Part shown: positions 24,178-33,846 of the stretch, in pieces
Position numbering within the stretch: position 1 is the first letter of the stretch
Layout: the number at the start of each line of letters is the position of its first letter
NCBI GenBank assembly: GCA_023627715.1
Contig: JAMAHW010000072.1
Span: forward strand, 1-64,000
Origin: Periconia sp. R9002
Taxonomy: Eukaryota > Ascomycota > Dothideomycetes > Pleosporales > Periconiaceae
DNA length: 64,000 bases
Direction: 5' to 3'
Program-made: the position numbers and the translations under genes
The notes under the pieces: generated by a model
What the model saw: only the letters and a program-made list of their open reading frames with translations
Database searches by the model: none
What the model was told of the DNA's origin: nothing

Positions 24178-25578
24178 ATGGGAAACGATACACAAAAAGA
24201 AAATTCCAACCTTTACCAAGATGCCATATCGCAGTTCCCGTTTTTGAATGGATATACCCACCTCCTCCGCGTCTTCGAATGCAGTCAGAACACACAACGG
24301 GGTCATATCGTCTCTGAGGTTCAAAGTGCATTCGATCGGATCAAAGAAAAAATACCATGGCTAGGTGGCCACGTAGCCACGATCAACGGCGCAGTGCAAA
24401 GCGTTCCCTGGCCGTCCGATTCACCCCCAAACTGCGTGCTACGAAAAGATGCAGATCATGTCCTGCCTTCGTTCTCAGATCTCATGGCAGCGGGTGGCCC
24501 GTTATCCATGTTCCCAGGTGAACATATCGTCCCATGCCCAGGGCTTCCAGCACCGCATGGCATCACTGGGCGTCCAGTGCCCGTTACCATTCTATCAGTC
24601 ATTTTCTTCAGGGGTGGCCTCCACGTGCTCACCAGTCTACACCACCAGATCGGGGATGCCACCGCAATAAGCACCCTATGGAACTTGCTCGCGGCGGTCA
24701 TGAACGGCGGCCCAGATCCCATACCGAATGAAACAGTAGTGCAGGCGAATCGCGATCGCACGCGCATCATTCCACTACTTGGACCAGATGAACCAGCGAA
24801 GGACTACAGCCACTTACTTCGACCAGAAGGCTTCGCCCCTAAACCACCACCTCCCACAATCTGGTGTGTCTTTCGTGTACCGCTGGCGACGCTCCCAGAG
24901 ATCAAGGAGCTCGTCGGCGGTCCAAATTCGCCCGGGTGGGACCCAGATATACCGTACATCTCGCGCAATGATGCGCTCAGCGCCTTCGCATGGCAGCGCA
25001 TCAGCATCGCCAGACTGGCAAATGGCCGCCGGCCTGAGCAGAGCTCCAAATTCGGCCGTGCAGTGGACGTACGTGGAGCTGTTAGAGTGCCAGATACGTA
25101 TATGGGGCAAATGATTGGACACGCCGCCACTCGTCTGCTTCTTGGTGAAGTAGCTACGGCACCCCTAGCGCGTCTTGCATGCGCGTTACGACGCACTCTC
25201 GACGATGCAACGACAGAGTGGGCAGTTCGAAGCTATGCGACATTTGTGGCAACACATGATAAAGATACATTAATGTATGGTGGTGTGTACAATCCTGATG
25301 TGGACATCGGCGCGTCGTCTATGTTCCGCATAGAGGAAGGGTATCGTCCAATTCGACTGGGAATCCTAGGCCAGTCGAAGATGTTTCGGAAGCCAGACGT
25401 TGCACCTATTCCGGGGTGCATGTATTTCTTTCCATCCGATAACGAGCGGGACATGCAGCTTGTTTTGTGCATGACGCGCGAGGATCTGACTCGGTTGGTG
25501 AAGGACACGGAATGGAGTAGGTACATTGAATGCGTTGACGTTGACCGTGCGAGGGACGTTCGAGCTGCGAAACTGTAG
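24178..25578 (+). CDS. HxxxD acyltransferase, trichothecene-acetyltransferase-like
   Basis: Single exon, 466 aa. BAHD/condensation-like fold: the catalytic HHQIGDA lies at about residue 160, and a D-V-R structural motif appears as VDVRGAVRVPDTYMG near residue 300. The sequence resembles fungal 3-O-acetyltransferase-like proteins that move acyl groups from CoA, or from a PKS carrier, onto a hydroxyl. In azaphilone clusters an enzyme of this class attaches the acyl side chain made by a highly reducing PKS or FAS. No such supplier is present in this window, so an acetyl-CoA or external acyl donor must be considered. Cytosolic; no signal peptide. Confidence 0.9.
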   Translation: MGNDTQKENSNLYQDAISQFPFLNGYTHLLRVFECSQNTQRGHIVSEVQSAFDRIKEKIPWLGGHVATINGAVQSVPWPSDSPPNCVLRKDADHVLPSFSDLMAAGGPLSMFPGEHIVPCPGLPAPHGITGRPVPVTILSVIFFRGGLHVLTSLHHQIGDATAISTLWNLLAAVMNGGPDPIPNETVVQANRDRTRIIPLLGPDEPAKDYSHLLRPEGFAPKPPPPTIWCVFRVPLATLPEIKELVGGPNSPGWDPDIPYISRNDALSAFAWQRISIARLANGRRPEQSSKFGRAVDVRGAVRVPDTYMGQMIGHAATRLLLGEVATAPLARLACALRRTLDDATTEWAVRSYATFVATHDKDTLMYGGVYNPDVDIGASSMFRIEEGYRPIRLGILGQSKMFRKPDVAPIPGCMYFFPSDNERDMQLVLCMTREDLTRLVKDTEWSRYIECVDVDRARDVRAAKL

Positions 25579-26349
25579 AGTATCAGGGAAAATCTCGCGG
25601 TTCCAAATCGCATATGACTTGTCATCATATACTTCGTACTTCGGTGTCGCGAGGTTTGTCTACACGCACCGGCCCCCAAACTAGCGGGAACTAGGAGCTA
25701 GGACTCGGTACCCTCTTCTGTAACTTATCAATCCATCAACCAATCCAAATCAGGCGGCTAATTGTTTGTGAGCCCGTGCGGGCAATATGCGAACCCCCTT
25801 CAAATGAAAGTGAATTTGATCCTCACAGAGTATCACTACCCTGGGTATCGACACAGGTGGAGGGGGGTACCCTGGTAACGACCCCCTTCAAATATGAATC
25901 AAATCTCGGGTGGAGAGCTACGCCCCCAGCATGGCGGTCGAGGATCCCCTGAAATTCTCCGCTGTCCTATTGGTTGGGGACTCTGACGCTGCCACACTCC
26001 CGCATCACTCGAGTAGTCGATCCGTGATCAGCCATCCTATAAACCCCCACCTGCCCCTTCAGAGAGAGGCTGCAATGCAGGATAGATTAAAACTGTCGCC
26101 TTCGTCAGCTCAGGATTCAATTCCCGAATGCGCCGTCCAGGTTGACACCAACGAGGCGCACTGCCTGTGCCAGATTGCCCTTATTCACTACCAAGTGAAC
26201 ACTAGTCCCGAACTCTTAACGCGCGATCTCACTCGAAATCTGCTATCCTTCTTCCGCGCTTACTCATCAGCTTCGCGGAGAACCATCTCAAAAAACACGC
26301 ACCGAGAGAACTCTGAACTCCATCGTGCGAGTCGCTGGGGGATACATTT
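25579..26349. other. intergenic region with short direct repeats
   Basis: 771 bp without a convincing gene. A 13-bp direct repeat (ACCCCCTTCAAAT) occurs at 25793-25805 and 25881-25893, each followed by a related AT-rich stretch, with TACCCTGG boxes between. This could be the edge of an old repeat. The right end should carry the promoter of the membrane protein. Confidence 0.35.
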
Positions 26350-27653
26350 ATGGCGTTCCACGTATTGGACCGAACGGAAAATGCGTCTGGATGGCTCCTA
26401 ACCGTCATCCTCACGCCGTTATGCATCTTCGCCACAGTCTTGCGTTTCATGGCTACCAAGCGCAGTGGACGCACGTTCGGTTGGGAGGACTTCTGGGCAC
26501 TCCTCGGCTTGATCTTCTACATACCCTATGCAGTATATATGCTGATGCGTAAGTGTCTTCCTCCGAAGGAGAAGCGAGGGTAACTGACCGCATCTCCGCA
26601 GTCCTCACGGAAGCAAATGGCCGCAGCGCTCTTATGTTCATCAAGCAAGAACCCAAGGAGTGGATCACCGTGGCGAAGTACGGCCTGATGATGAACGCTC
26701 TGTTCGGGTTTCAGCAAACCTTTGTCAAGTACAGCCTGCTTGCGCTGTATTACCGCACTTTCTGGATTAATCGCACATTTATAAAGATGGTTTGGGTAAT
26801 TGCTGTTATCCAGGGTATGTGGGGCATTGTCGTTCTACTCTGCCATATTTTCACCTGTGTCCCCGTCAGGAAGAGCTGGTATCCACAAGTCCCGGGCACT
26901 TGTATCGATCTGAACTTGTTCTTCTCGATAACCGAGCCCATCAACTCGGCGATTGATTTTGTCATGGCTGGCATGGCCATCTTCATTCTCTGGAAGCTTT
27001 CGTTCCATCGGAACACGAGGCGAGTCTGGGGATTTACGTTCCTGTTTGCCCTGGGTGCTTTGTAAGCCCTACCATAACCCCAAATGGAGCCCAGGAGACT
27101 AAAACTTCACAGTTCTGGCATCATCGGGATCATCAAGACCGTCGAAGCCCAGGGCTCTGCCAGTAAGTCCTCACCCAGCTACGCCACCCTCATGTTTCCC
27201 CAGACTCGACATCAACTAACCTCTGCCGTAGAACGCAACTACCACTCCGTAACCTGGAACCTGGTCCAGATGGCCACCAGCATAATCTGCTGTTGCGCAC
27301 CCATTTACCGCTCCATCATGCCCACGTTCTCGTTCTTCGACTCGCTCGGCTCCTGGACCTCGCAAATCTTCCGCAGCACCGGCTCGCGCTCCAAGACATC
27401 TGTACACACCGGCGGAAACAGCACGCACAGCATGAGATCCAAGGGTTCTCCGAAAGGCTCCGCAGGGTACCAGGAGAGGAGTGCGGAGTTTAATAAACAT
27501 GGCGCGCCGTGGGAGAAGATTGGCGAGGGGGCAAGTGATAGGGAAGTGGCATGGACAGAGATTATGGTTAATGATGAGGGTCGGTCTGAGAGGGACGGAA
27601 TTCCAATGCAGACAGTAAAAGTTGGACGAACGGTAGAGGTGGTGGAGAGCTAG
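26350..27653 (+). CDS. rhodopsin-like 7-TM integral membrane protein
   Basis: Four exons (26350-26548, 26602-27061, 27113-27162, 27232-27653) give 376 aa. It belongs to the large fungal integral-membrane family with a rhodopsin-like domain (PF20684-type, Pth11-related), often found near secondary-metabolite clusters and without a defined function. Hydrophobic segments begin at WLLTVILTPLCIFATVLRF, with typical loop features such as FGWEDFWALLG, a cysteine-bearing extracellular loop (CVPVRKSWYPQVPGTCID) and the SVTWNLVQM helix. The C-terminal ~110 residues are hydrophilic and Ser/Gly-rich, so cytosolic. There is no CFEM domain. It could be a surface receptor, but that is not shown. Confidence 0.85.
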
Positions 27654-28576
27654 ACTTTAGGAAGCTCCAGAATAAAAAGAGGAGGGAACATGTATTGACG
27701 CTGGCCGCTACGTCCATTTTTTGAGGAATGAAGAGATTAGAGAGGCGCCCTGCAGACCCTCCAATTGTGAGAACAAACCAACTATTTCCATAACCTAGTC
27801 TCCTCGCCGCATTGCAACTGGAAATTGACCCGAATAACATATTTCGAAATCGACAATTACACAGGATAGTAACTATAGCATCCTTCCAATTCCTAAATCC
27901 TGCACAATCTAAAACAAATGACGTAAAAACAGACAGAACAACAACAGAAGTAATGAGATTGTCTTAGACTAAGACTTGCATACTGTGTAAGGTGTCGTTT
28001 TTAGATAAGTTATTAGCATCTCCTTAGTGCCCGCATCAACCTCAATCTGCGGTTGTAGTCCCTACCAGTCCCTACATACTCACATACTCGCTTGGATAAA
28101 GGCAGAGCTATAACTGTCAGTTGTTAGGCTGGGAAAATGTGCAAAGTGATAAGCCAGGGCGAGCTTCTCCACTATGCGGCGTAGCAGTGCTTTTTGAGGG
28201 ATTAATGTACAATGTATTAAAGGGGCGCAGCTAGCACGTGTCACGGACTACTAGCGTAATAGGTTAGGACCTGCTCGTTCAGTAATGCTGGTCATCTCAA
28301 CCAGCTGCCTGAACTCTCCTGTTTGTCTGGGGCGAAGCTGAGCTGCCCACCACACCCCTTCAGCTCACGTGACCAGATACTTACCCTGAGCATCCCCTAC
28401 ACCGATGAAGACACGGCGCAAGCGTTCGCTTTCCTGTTACCCGTATAGTTCTTTACACCCATAGCTTGTGTTACATGGTAAACATGGCAGGGAGTCCCAG
28501 TCCCCATACAATCGACAAGTCGTGTACTGATGCCCACTGCTGCTGCTCACCCACCCTCTGGTAGACTAACTATGTA
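27654..28576. other. intergenic, no gene seen
   Basis: About 920 bp of AT-moderate sequence between the membrane protein and a MITE. I see only short stop-interrupted frames and nothing I can name. Confidence 0.4.
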
Positions 28577-28734
28577 CAGGGGGGGGGACACATCGCGTCG
28601 TACCCCTGCAGTTGCATTTTTCTAAGCAGCGAATAATACAATTGGAAGAGACGGAGATGTAGCGTATAGCTAACGTTGATTTGATACATACTAATGCGTA
28701 TACTACTGCGTACGACCCGATGTGTCCCCCCCTG
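28577..28734. mobile_element. MITE, 158 bp, TA target duplication
   Basis: The left arm at 28577-28603 starts CAGGGGG and ends ACACATCGCGTCGTAC. The right arm is its reverse complement at 28710-28734, differing by one base and by two G residues in the G run. TA flanks each end (28575-28576 and 28735-28736). Non-coding interior. Its terminal sequence is unrelated to the element at 16836, so two different MITE families are present. Confidence 0.85.
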
Positions 28735-29073
28735 TAGTAGGCAAGCCTTCGCCAAGGAAAATAAGCCTACTAAGACTCAAGTCTCAGCCTCGGGGCCCGT
28801 CCCGTTCAAACTTTATACAGAGGTCTAACCACATTCCGTAGGTATTCTGGTTCGCGTCCTGCCGCCCCATGTACCTAGGCTAGGCCTGATTGGTGTACTA
28901 TGTATATTGAAGCGATACTAACGATTACCATGATTATTGCTTGCTGACAGCCTATACCAATACGTCTCGGCAATTCAGCAGTCACCCTCCATTCGCGCAA
29001 GAACTCGTAAAAGCATCGATCTGCAACGGATGATTCCATATTACTGTACACACGCACATCAACCCCAGCAATC

Positions 29074-29331
29074 CTAAGCCTGAGCCAGCAAAAACCCGCC
29101 AAACTGAAGATTCTGGAACACCCCGCTCGGGTCGAATCTGCGCGCGATGCCCTGCAATCTCTGCAACACGTCCTCACCGTAGCTTCGCAGCGGACTCTGG
29201 GTGTCGGCCGCACGATCTAGCTCTTTGGAAGCCTTAAATTCTTCCAAGCTAGCTAGAAGCTTGACGAATAGGCTTGTGTTCTGCGAGGGACAAGCATGCG
29301 ATGCTGCCACTGCTACAAAGGGAAGGGCCAA
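29074..29331 (-). pseudogene. FAD-linked oxidase C-terminal relic
   Basis: About 85 residues match the end of berberine-bridge/6-hydroxynicotine-oxidase-like flavoproteins: SYGEDVLQRLQGIARRFDPSGVF then FGGFLL, the usual BBE-domain terminus. No FAD-binding PCMH domain precedes it; upstream sequence on this strand (above 29340) has no matching frame. I read it as the 3' remnant of a deleted secondary-metabolite oxidase. Confidence 0.7.
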
Positions 29332-29576
29332 ACAACATATCGCAATACGGTTTTACAAAACCCTGGTACGTGTATTGTGTGATGAGCACAAGATATAGAG
29401 CGAAAGCACGATGGTATATGATATTAAAGTAGCCAAGGCATGTAGGAAATCCCCTGTATGGACGTTGAGCCGTTGCATCATTGGGGGCCGGTCCAGTTCA
29501 AGACGCTTCCTCCCGCCCAGCCCCTCCGCCCCCGGCGCCTCCCGGCCCCCTGTTACATCCCTTACACGTACAGGAA

Positions 29577-30969
29577 CTATACTTTGGCGGCTTCTATGAC
29601 GCTTTCGGACACACCATCCTGAGAAAGGTAGACTTTCGTGACCGTCAATCCCGCCTTGTCAATGATGTCACGCCAAGTCTTCTCAGATCTCTCCGCTACT
29701 CCGCACAATGCCATCATGTTCAAATCCTGTATAGAAACCCATTGGCCGGCCCCGGACTCAGGCATGATCTGCTTCATGCAGCAGAAGCACGGAATATCCG
29801 GGCTTCATAGCGTCGCCTAGATGACGGAGGACCTTGACGCATTCTTCGTCAGGCCAGTTGTGCAGACATTGGCGGATGTAGTAAGCCTTTGCATCTGCGC
29901 AGGTGTTAGCCAGCGTTTATTTTAATTTTAATCTTTCCTATTTTATGCGTTCCTCGCGGAACCGCGAGTGGGGTCCTCGAACCTTTAATAGGCTGTTCGG
30001 TAAAGAAGTCGTGCACTTGGAACTTTATGCCCTCGGCCGGCGGGGCTCGATCAATGGACATGGGAAGATCTTGGACGATAATCTTGCCAGGAAGCTGGGG
30101 GAAATCTTTCCTAAGCGCAACCGCCCTCTGTCCATATCCACCACCGACATCAACAAACATAATTGGGCTGATGCTCTCCTGGAAGGAATCTACCAATTTC
30201 TCCTTCACAGGGTAGAGGTGCTGCAACATAGCGTGACCCTCACCCCAAGAACTCATTAGCACTCCAAATCCCTGGCCGGCGGTTGGATTCTGCATAAGAA
30301 TGCCTAGAAGATCCGTATCCGGGCGATCGAACGCCCGTTGAACAGCGGTATTTTTGGGGTCGGTCGGGTTCTGGTAGTTGAGAGCCTTGAGTGTGCCCGG
30401 GAGCGCCTGGTAGGTAGCGTCCAGGAATTCGGCGCTGTTTGGGTAAATATCGCTGCCTTTCCGAGAGTACGAATGGATGTTTGCGAGTACTCACCAGCTT
30501 GTGACTGCCTTTCCGAAGTCGGGTTTGGCAAGGGTCGAGAAAGACGATGCGAGTGTGTATAAGTCGAGAGAGGCTTCTTTAACGGCGCCAAATGCAGCCA
30601 GACCACTCACAACGCGTTCTATGGGGTTGCTCAGTGTGATGGGCAAGCGGGTATGGGCGTTTGCATACTCAGTAGAACCTCATCAGCACCAGTTGATTGA
30701 ACCAGCGAGGCCAGAGACACAGGTGGCTGGCCTGCCTGTGGAATCATTGAAAACAAGCCGAGGTCAAGGGCAATCTTGACCAAGGTCCTCTCCACCGGGT
30801 ACGAGAGCAACAATCGAACCACGGTCTCTGTGGGCTGCTCCAGAGCTAGAGCGGCCTTTTTGCTCGCCTCATGAAGCTTGACGCGGAGCTCCGCGTTCAA
30901 ATCGGTCGGCGGCGCCTCTGCGACAGCCTCGAGCGCTGCAAGAAGTTGTTCAGGAGATATATCACCCAT
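29577..30969 (-). pseudogene. O-methyltransferase, frameshifted
   Basis: Exons 30969-30669, 30618-30495, 30452-29983 and 29894-29577 reconstruct a fungal class I SAM-dependent O-methyltransferase. It has an N-terminal dimerisation part (DISPEQLLAALEAVAEAP), GLAAFGAVKEA, a YQNPTDPKNTA block, the SAM motif FVDVGGGYGQRA, VQDLPMSI, and the catalytic CLHNWPDEEC. The third donor is a poor GTTCGA. In the last exon the frame PGYSVLLLHEADHA stops, while the continuation IMPESGAGQW, LNMMALCGVAER is in another frame. One base is therefore missing or extra at about 29780-29790, in the segment between the catalytic His and the active-site helix. Recently inactivated, or a sequencing error. Confidence 0.75.
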
Positions 30970-31249
30970 GTTGAGGAACGGAATGTGCGGTGGTTTCCGA
31001 AGTTGGCAACTTTGAGGCGGGAAGGAGCACTTGAGGCTACAACATTGATGAGTTGACGATGGGTTGGGGTTACATAAGCAAGCAAATACATTCAATGCTG
31101 ATACCTATGTAGAATAGATACATGGCGGTTACACAGACTATGTCACCTGATACCAAGGTAATTACATACCTAGGTACCTACATAGGTACATACATATGTC
31201 CTAACTACCCCACCAACATGCATGACGAAGAATAAGGCAAACAAACAAA
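30970..31249. repeat. CCTAGGTA-type palindromic repeat tract
   Basis: The 5' flank of the broken O-methyltransferase. Around 31160-31195 the sequence is a string of palindromic boxes (TACCTAGGTA, CTACATAGGTAC, ATACATATGT), a low-complexity pattern common in ascomycete intergenic DNA. No gene. Confidence 0.5.
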
Positions 31250-32321
31250 CTACAACCCCACTTTCCGTGCAAGGCAGACCAGTTTACCTCGCCGGATAAC
31301 AGCGCCTTGCTTGCATTCGTCATGTGACTGGCGAATCAGTGCCAGGTTTTTCTCTACTTGGGCAGCATCCTTCAAACCCGTCGTGGTGAACTCCTCGATG
31401 GTTGTCAGCCACCTAGATGGGTCGAGTGGGTTAGCATTGTTGATGTAGCCGGTTGATCTCACACGTACATCTCGTAAAAGTATCTCAACAAATGCGGCGG
31501 ATCATGATGCCTCTCCATGTTCGTATCCAAAAACCCGTGTTGCTGCAGTCGCTCGGGCAAGTGGACCAGCCAGCTGCACGCAGTCAATCAAGAGAGGGCA
31601 CATGGATACATGTCTGTCTGTACGTACTCATCACTTCCCCGGTGAGATTTGGATCCCTGTTCGATATACTGCACCAGCTGATCCATGGCCGGTGTGGGCG
31701 TCGCTGCATCTGCCTTCAATATCGCGTTGTCCGTGTTGTTCACCTCTTCCCATTGTAGCCAGCCTCCCGGTTCTGCGCGCGTCAGTCAGCACTGCTGCCT
31801 TCTGCCTTGCAGCGACCAGGGCATTGATCCGGGAATAAATTCGCTTGGCGGACACTGCGACAGACCGACATCGAGCCCGTCCAGCTGCACTCGACCCCCC
31901 TGGACGTCTGGTTCCTGAGCCAGACTCAAGAGCCAGATTCTTGCGCGGTGGTGAGCTTTTCGTGCATACGTCTATGATACTGCGCTGCGCGCCGCACTTA
32001 CCCCGTTCCTGTGCCAATATCCGCGACCCGGGCTCCAGCTGTGAGCCGCGATATCTGCGGGTGGAGTAGATATCCCAGCGATTCGCGCCACAGATAGGAT
32101 TGATAGTTCAACCTGGATTTCGGAAGCGTCAGCGTGCAGAACGAAAGAATTGATTGCACTGCACGGACAGACCTTGACGCTGCTGCGTAATCCCTCCGTA
32201 GCGCGTATGCCATCTCGTTGTCGCTGACTGGGTCCAAAAGAGTACTGCAAATGCTGCCATTCTTTGAAATTCCAAGATCAAAATATAGCCCGACTGTCTC
32301 GCTGTAAGCGAGCGAGACCAT
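31250..32321 (-). pseudogene. class I methyltransferase with internal deletion
   Basis: The N-terminal half reads RRDYAAASR, then after an intron LNYQSYLWRESLGYLLHPQ and the SAM motif ARVADIGTGTG, typical of fungal UbiE/LaeA-like methyltransferases. After the next intron it continues IWLLSLAQEPDVQGG, VQLDGLDVG, PPSEFIPGSMPW and then hits stops. The protein resumes at PGGWLQWEEVNNTDN near 31780 and ends with TTIEEFTTTGLKDA at 31250. The stretch that should hold the Y-D-V-V-H-V-R strand and following helices (about 60 residues) is missing. The gene therefore lacks part of its Rossmann core and should be dead. Confidence 0.7.
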
Positions 32322-32524
32322 GCACAGTGCTTGCTCACCACTTCAGGCAGGTGGAACGGGATTCATGGACCTATGTAATGTGACAGCAGCAAGGCAACCA
32401 GATGCCTGAATGCATCACCACCACCCTGCAGGCAGCCTGCGGCGTTGAATGTTGAAAAGGCCGCAGCGCTGCTCTACGACAACTGAGCGTGACACCATAT
32501 TGCATTGCCGCCATGATCCCGGTC

Positions 32525-33110
32525 ATGTTTTCTTTCGAACGTTGGTATTCGTTCATCTTTACGGTACCAGGCATCCTAAGTATTGTAACTTTGGTAAGAT
32601 TACCAGTGCCAACGACAAATTGATCATCACATCGATGCACACAGCAAGTCTGACCTTCGAAGGGGATTTTGGGTACCGTCGTGTACCGCAGATACTTTCA
32701 TCCATTGTCCAAGTACCCAGGTCCCTTTTTGTGGACCATCAGTCGCATCCTCTTTGCGTTGTCCCTCCAAAGAGGCCATCTCGTGCATGATACGAAACGC
32801 TTCCACGATCGCTATGGCACCATTGCTCGCCTCGCGTCCAACCAGCTTTCTTTCATCGACCCCGATGCCTGGCACGACATTTATGGACATCGCAAGAGGG
32901 GCCACAAAGAGTTTATGAAGAACCCAATCTGGACGCCGCCATCTCCAAACGGCGCCCACTCATTGATCAACGCTGCCGAGAAGGACCATCCAAGATTGAG
33001 GAAACCTCTGGTGCCCGCCTTTAGTCTCAAGGCCATGCGCGAGCAGGAACGTACCATGCAACATTATGTCGATGTCCTTGTGTCTTATTTAATGCTAGAA
33101 ATATGTCAAT
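32525..33110 (+). pseudogene. cytochrome P450, N-terminal fragment
   Basis: ATG 32525 opens a membrane anchor (RWYSFIFTVPGILSIVTL). After an intron (from 32595 to an acceptor near 32661) the frame gives VVYRRYFHPLSKYPGPF, the proline-rich hinge of microsomal P450s, then RYGTIARLASNQLSFIDPDAWHDIYGH and KPLVPAFSLKAMREQE (C-helix region). Similarity stops near VDVLVSYL at about 33090. There is no I-helix, ExxR or heme-cysteine loop; a BTB relic follows instead. Resembles the CYP65/isotrichodermin-hydroxylase-like group. Confidence 0.8.
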
Positions 33111-33144
33111 CGTGTTCTGTCGTGGGTGTCCTTAGACCTAACAA

Positions 33145-33626
33145 CTTTGCCGTACTTTGCAAATGCTTTTCAGAGCAAGAAGTTTATCGAGGGTGAAAGG
33201 GGCGAGATCAAGTTCGATGGGGTAGTGCAATAGCTTACTGGAGAGTGTTTGAATATCTGTACACCGGTAGCTATTCAAACAACCTCAAGGTAAAGGGAAT
33301 AAAAGGTAAGGATCTCAGTGCGGCCTGCATTTTTTAGGTACTTACTTCAACTTAGAAAATTTAGAAATGTTGAGACATCTTGGGGTTTATGCTTTGGCTG
33401 ATATGTTTTTCAGAACTTAAGCATCAACTCAAGGTGGATTGGCGGAGTAGAACCTTTCCGGAATGCGTTAGCTATCATCAGAAGCTCTAGTTCCATGCGA
33501 TCAGCTGTCGCTCAAGTTACTGCAGAACACGGGAAAGAGTTGCAGGGAGAAAAAGTGTTCCTCGATCTTCTACGCGATGGCGGGGATTTCGTAGTGGATC
33601 TGTGCCAGGCACTGCAGCTTTCCTAG
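33145..33626 (+). pseudogene. BTB/POZ domain relic
   Basis: Directly after the P450 fragment, frames give YFANAFQSKKFIEGE, then with a one-base shift AYWRVFEYLYTGSYSNNLK, then LRHLGVYALADMFF, and finally MRSAVAQVTAEHGKEL and DGGDFVVDLCQALQL before TAG 33624-33626. These are consecutive parts of the fungal BTB/POZ protein family. At least one frameshift and a stop interrupt them and the N-terminus is missing. Confidence 0.65.
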
Positions 33627-33846
33627 TTAGAAAAACCAATTTTCAAAGATAAGTTCACCTTTCGATATTCGACGACTTCAAGAACAGTGAAATTAATTGT
33701 GTTGTGTTGGCGTTGGGAATGCCAAAATGCTCCGTAGAATCAAGGGTCCTTTCCTTTAAATTCGTAACATCTATCGCATTTAAAGTGCTGCATACTGTCA
33801 GCTAGATAGTGGTAACCTACGTTACATGTATCCTATACCTTACACT

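Noticed and set aside
25793..25893. Paired 13-bp repeats as a third MITE
   Set aside because: The repeats are direct, not inverted, and no target duplication is visible.
25910..26401. 163-codon frame upstream of the first membrane protein
   Set aside because: It overlaps the start of the better-supported membrane-protein gene in another frame and has no motif; treated as 5' leader.
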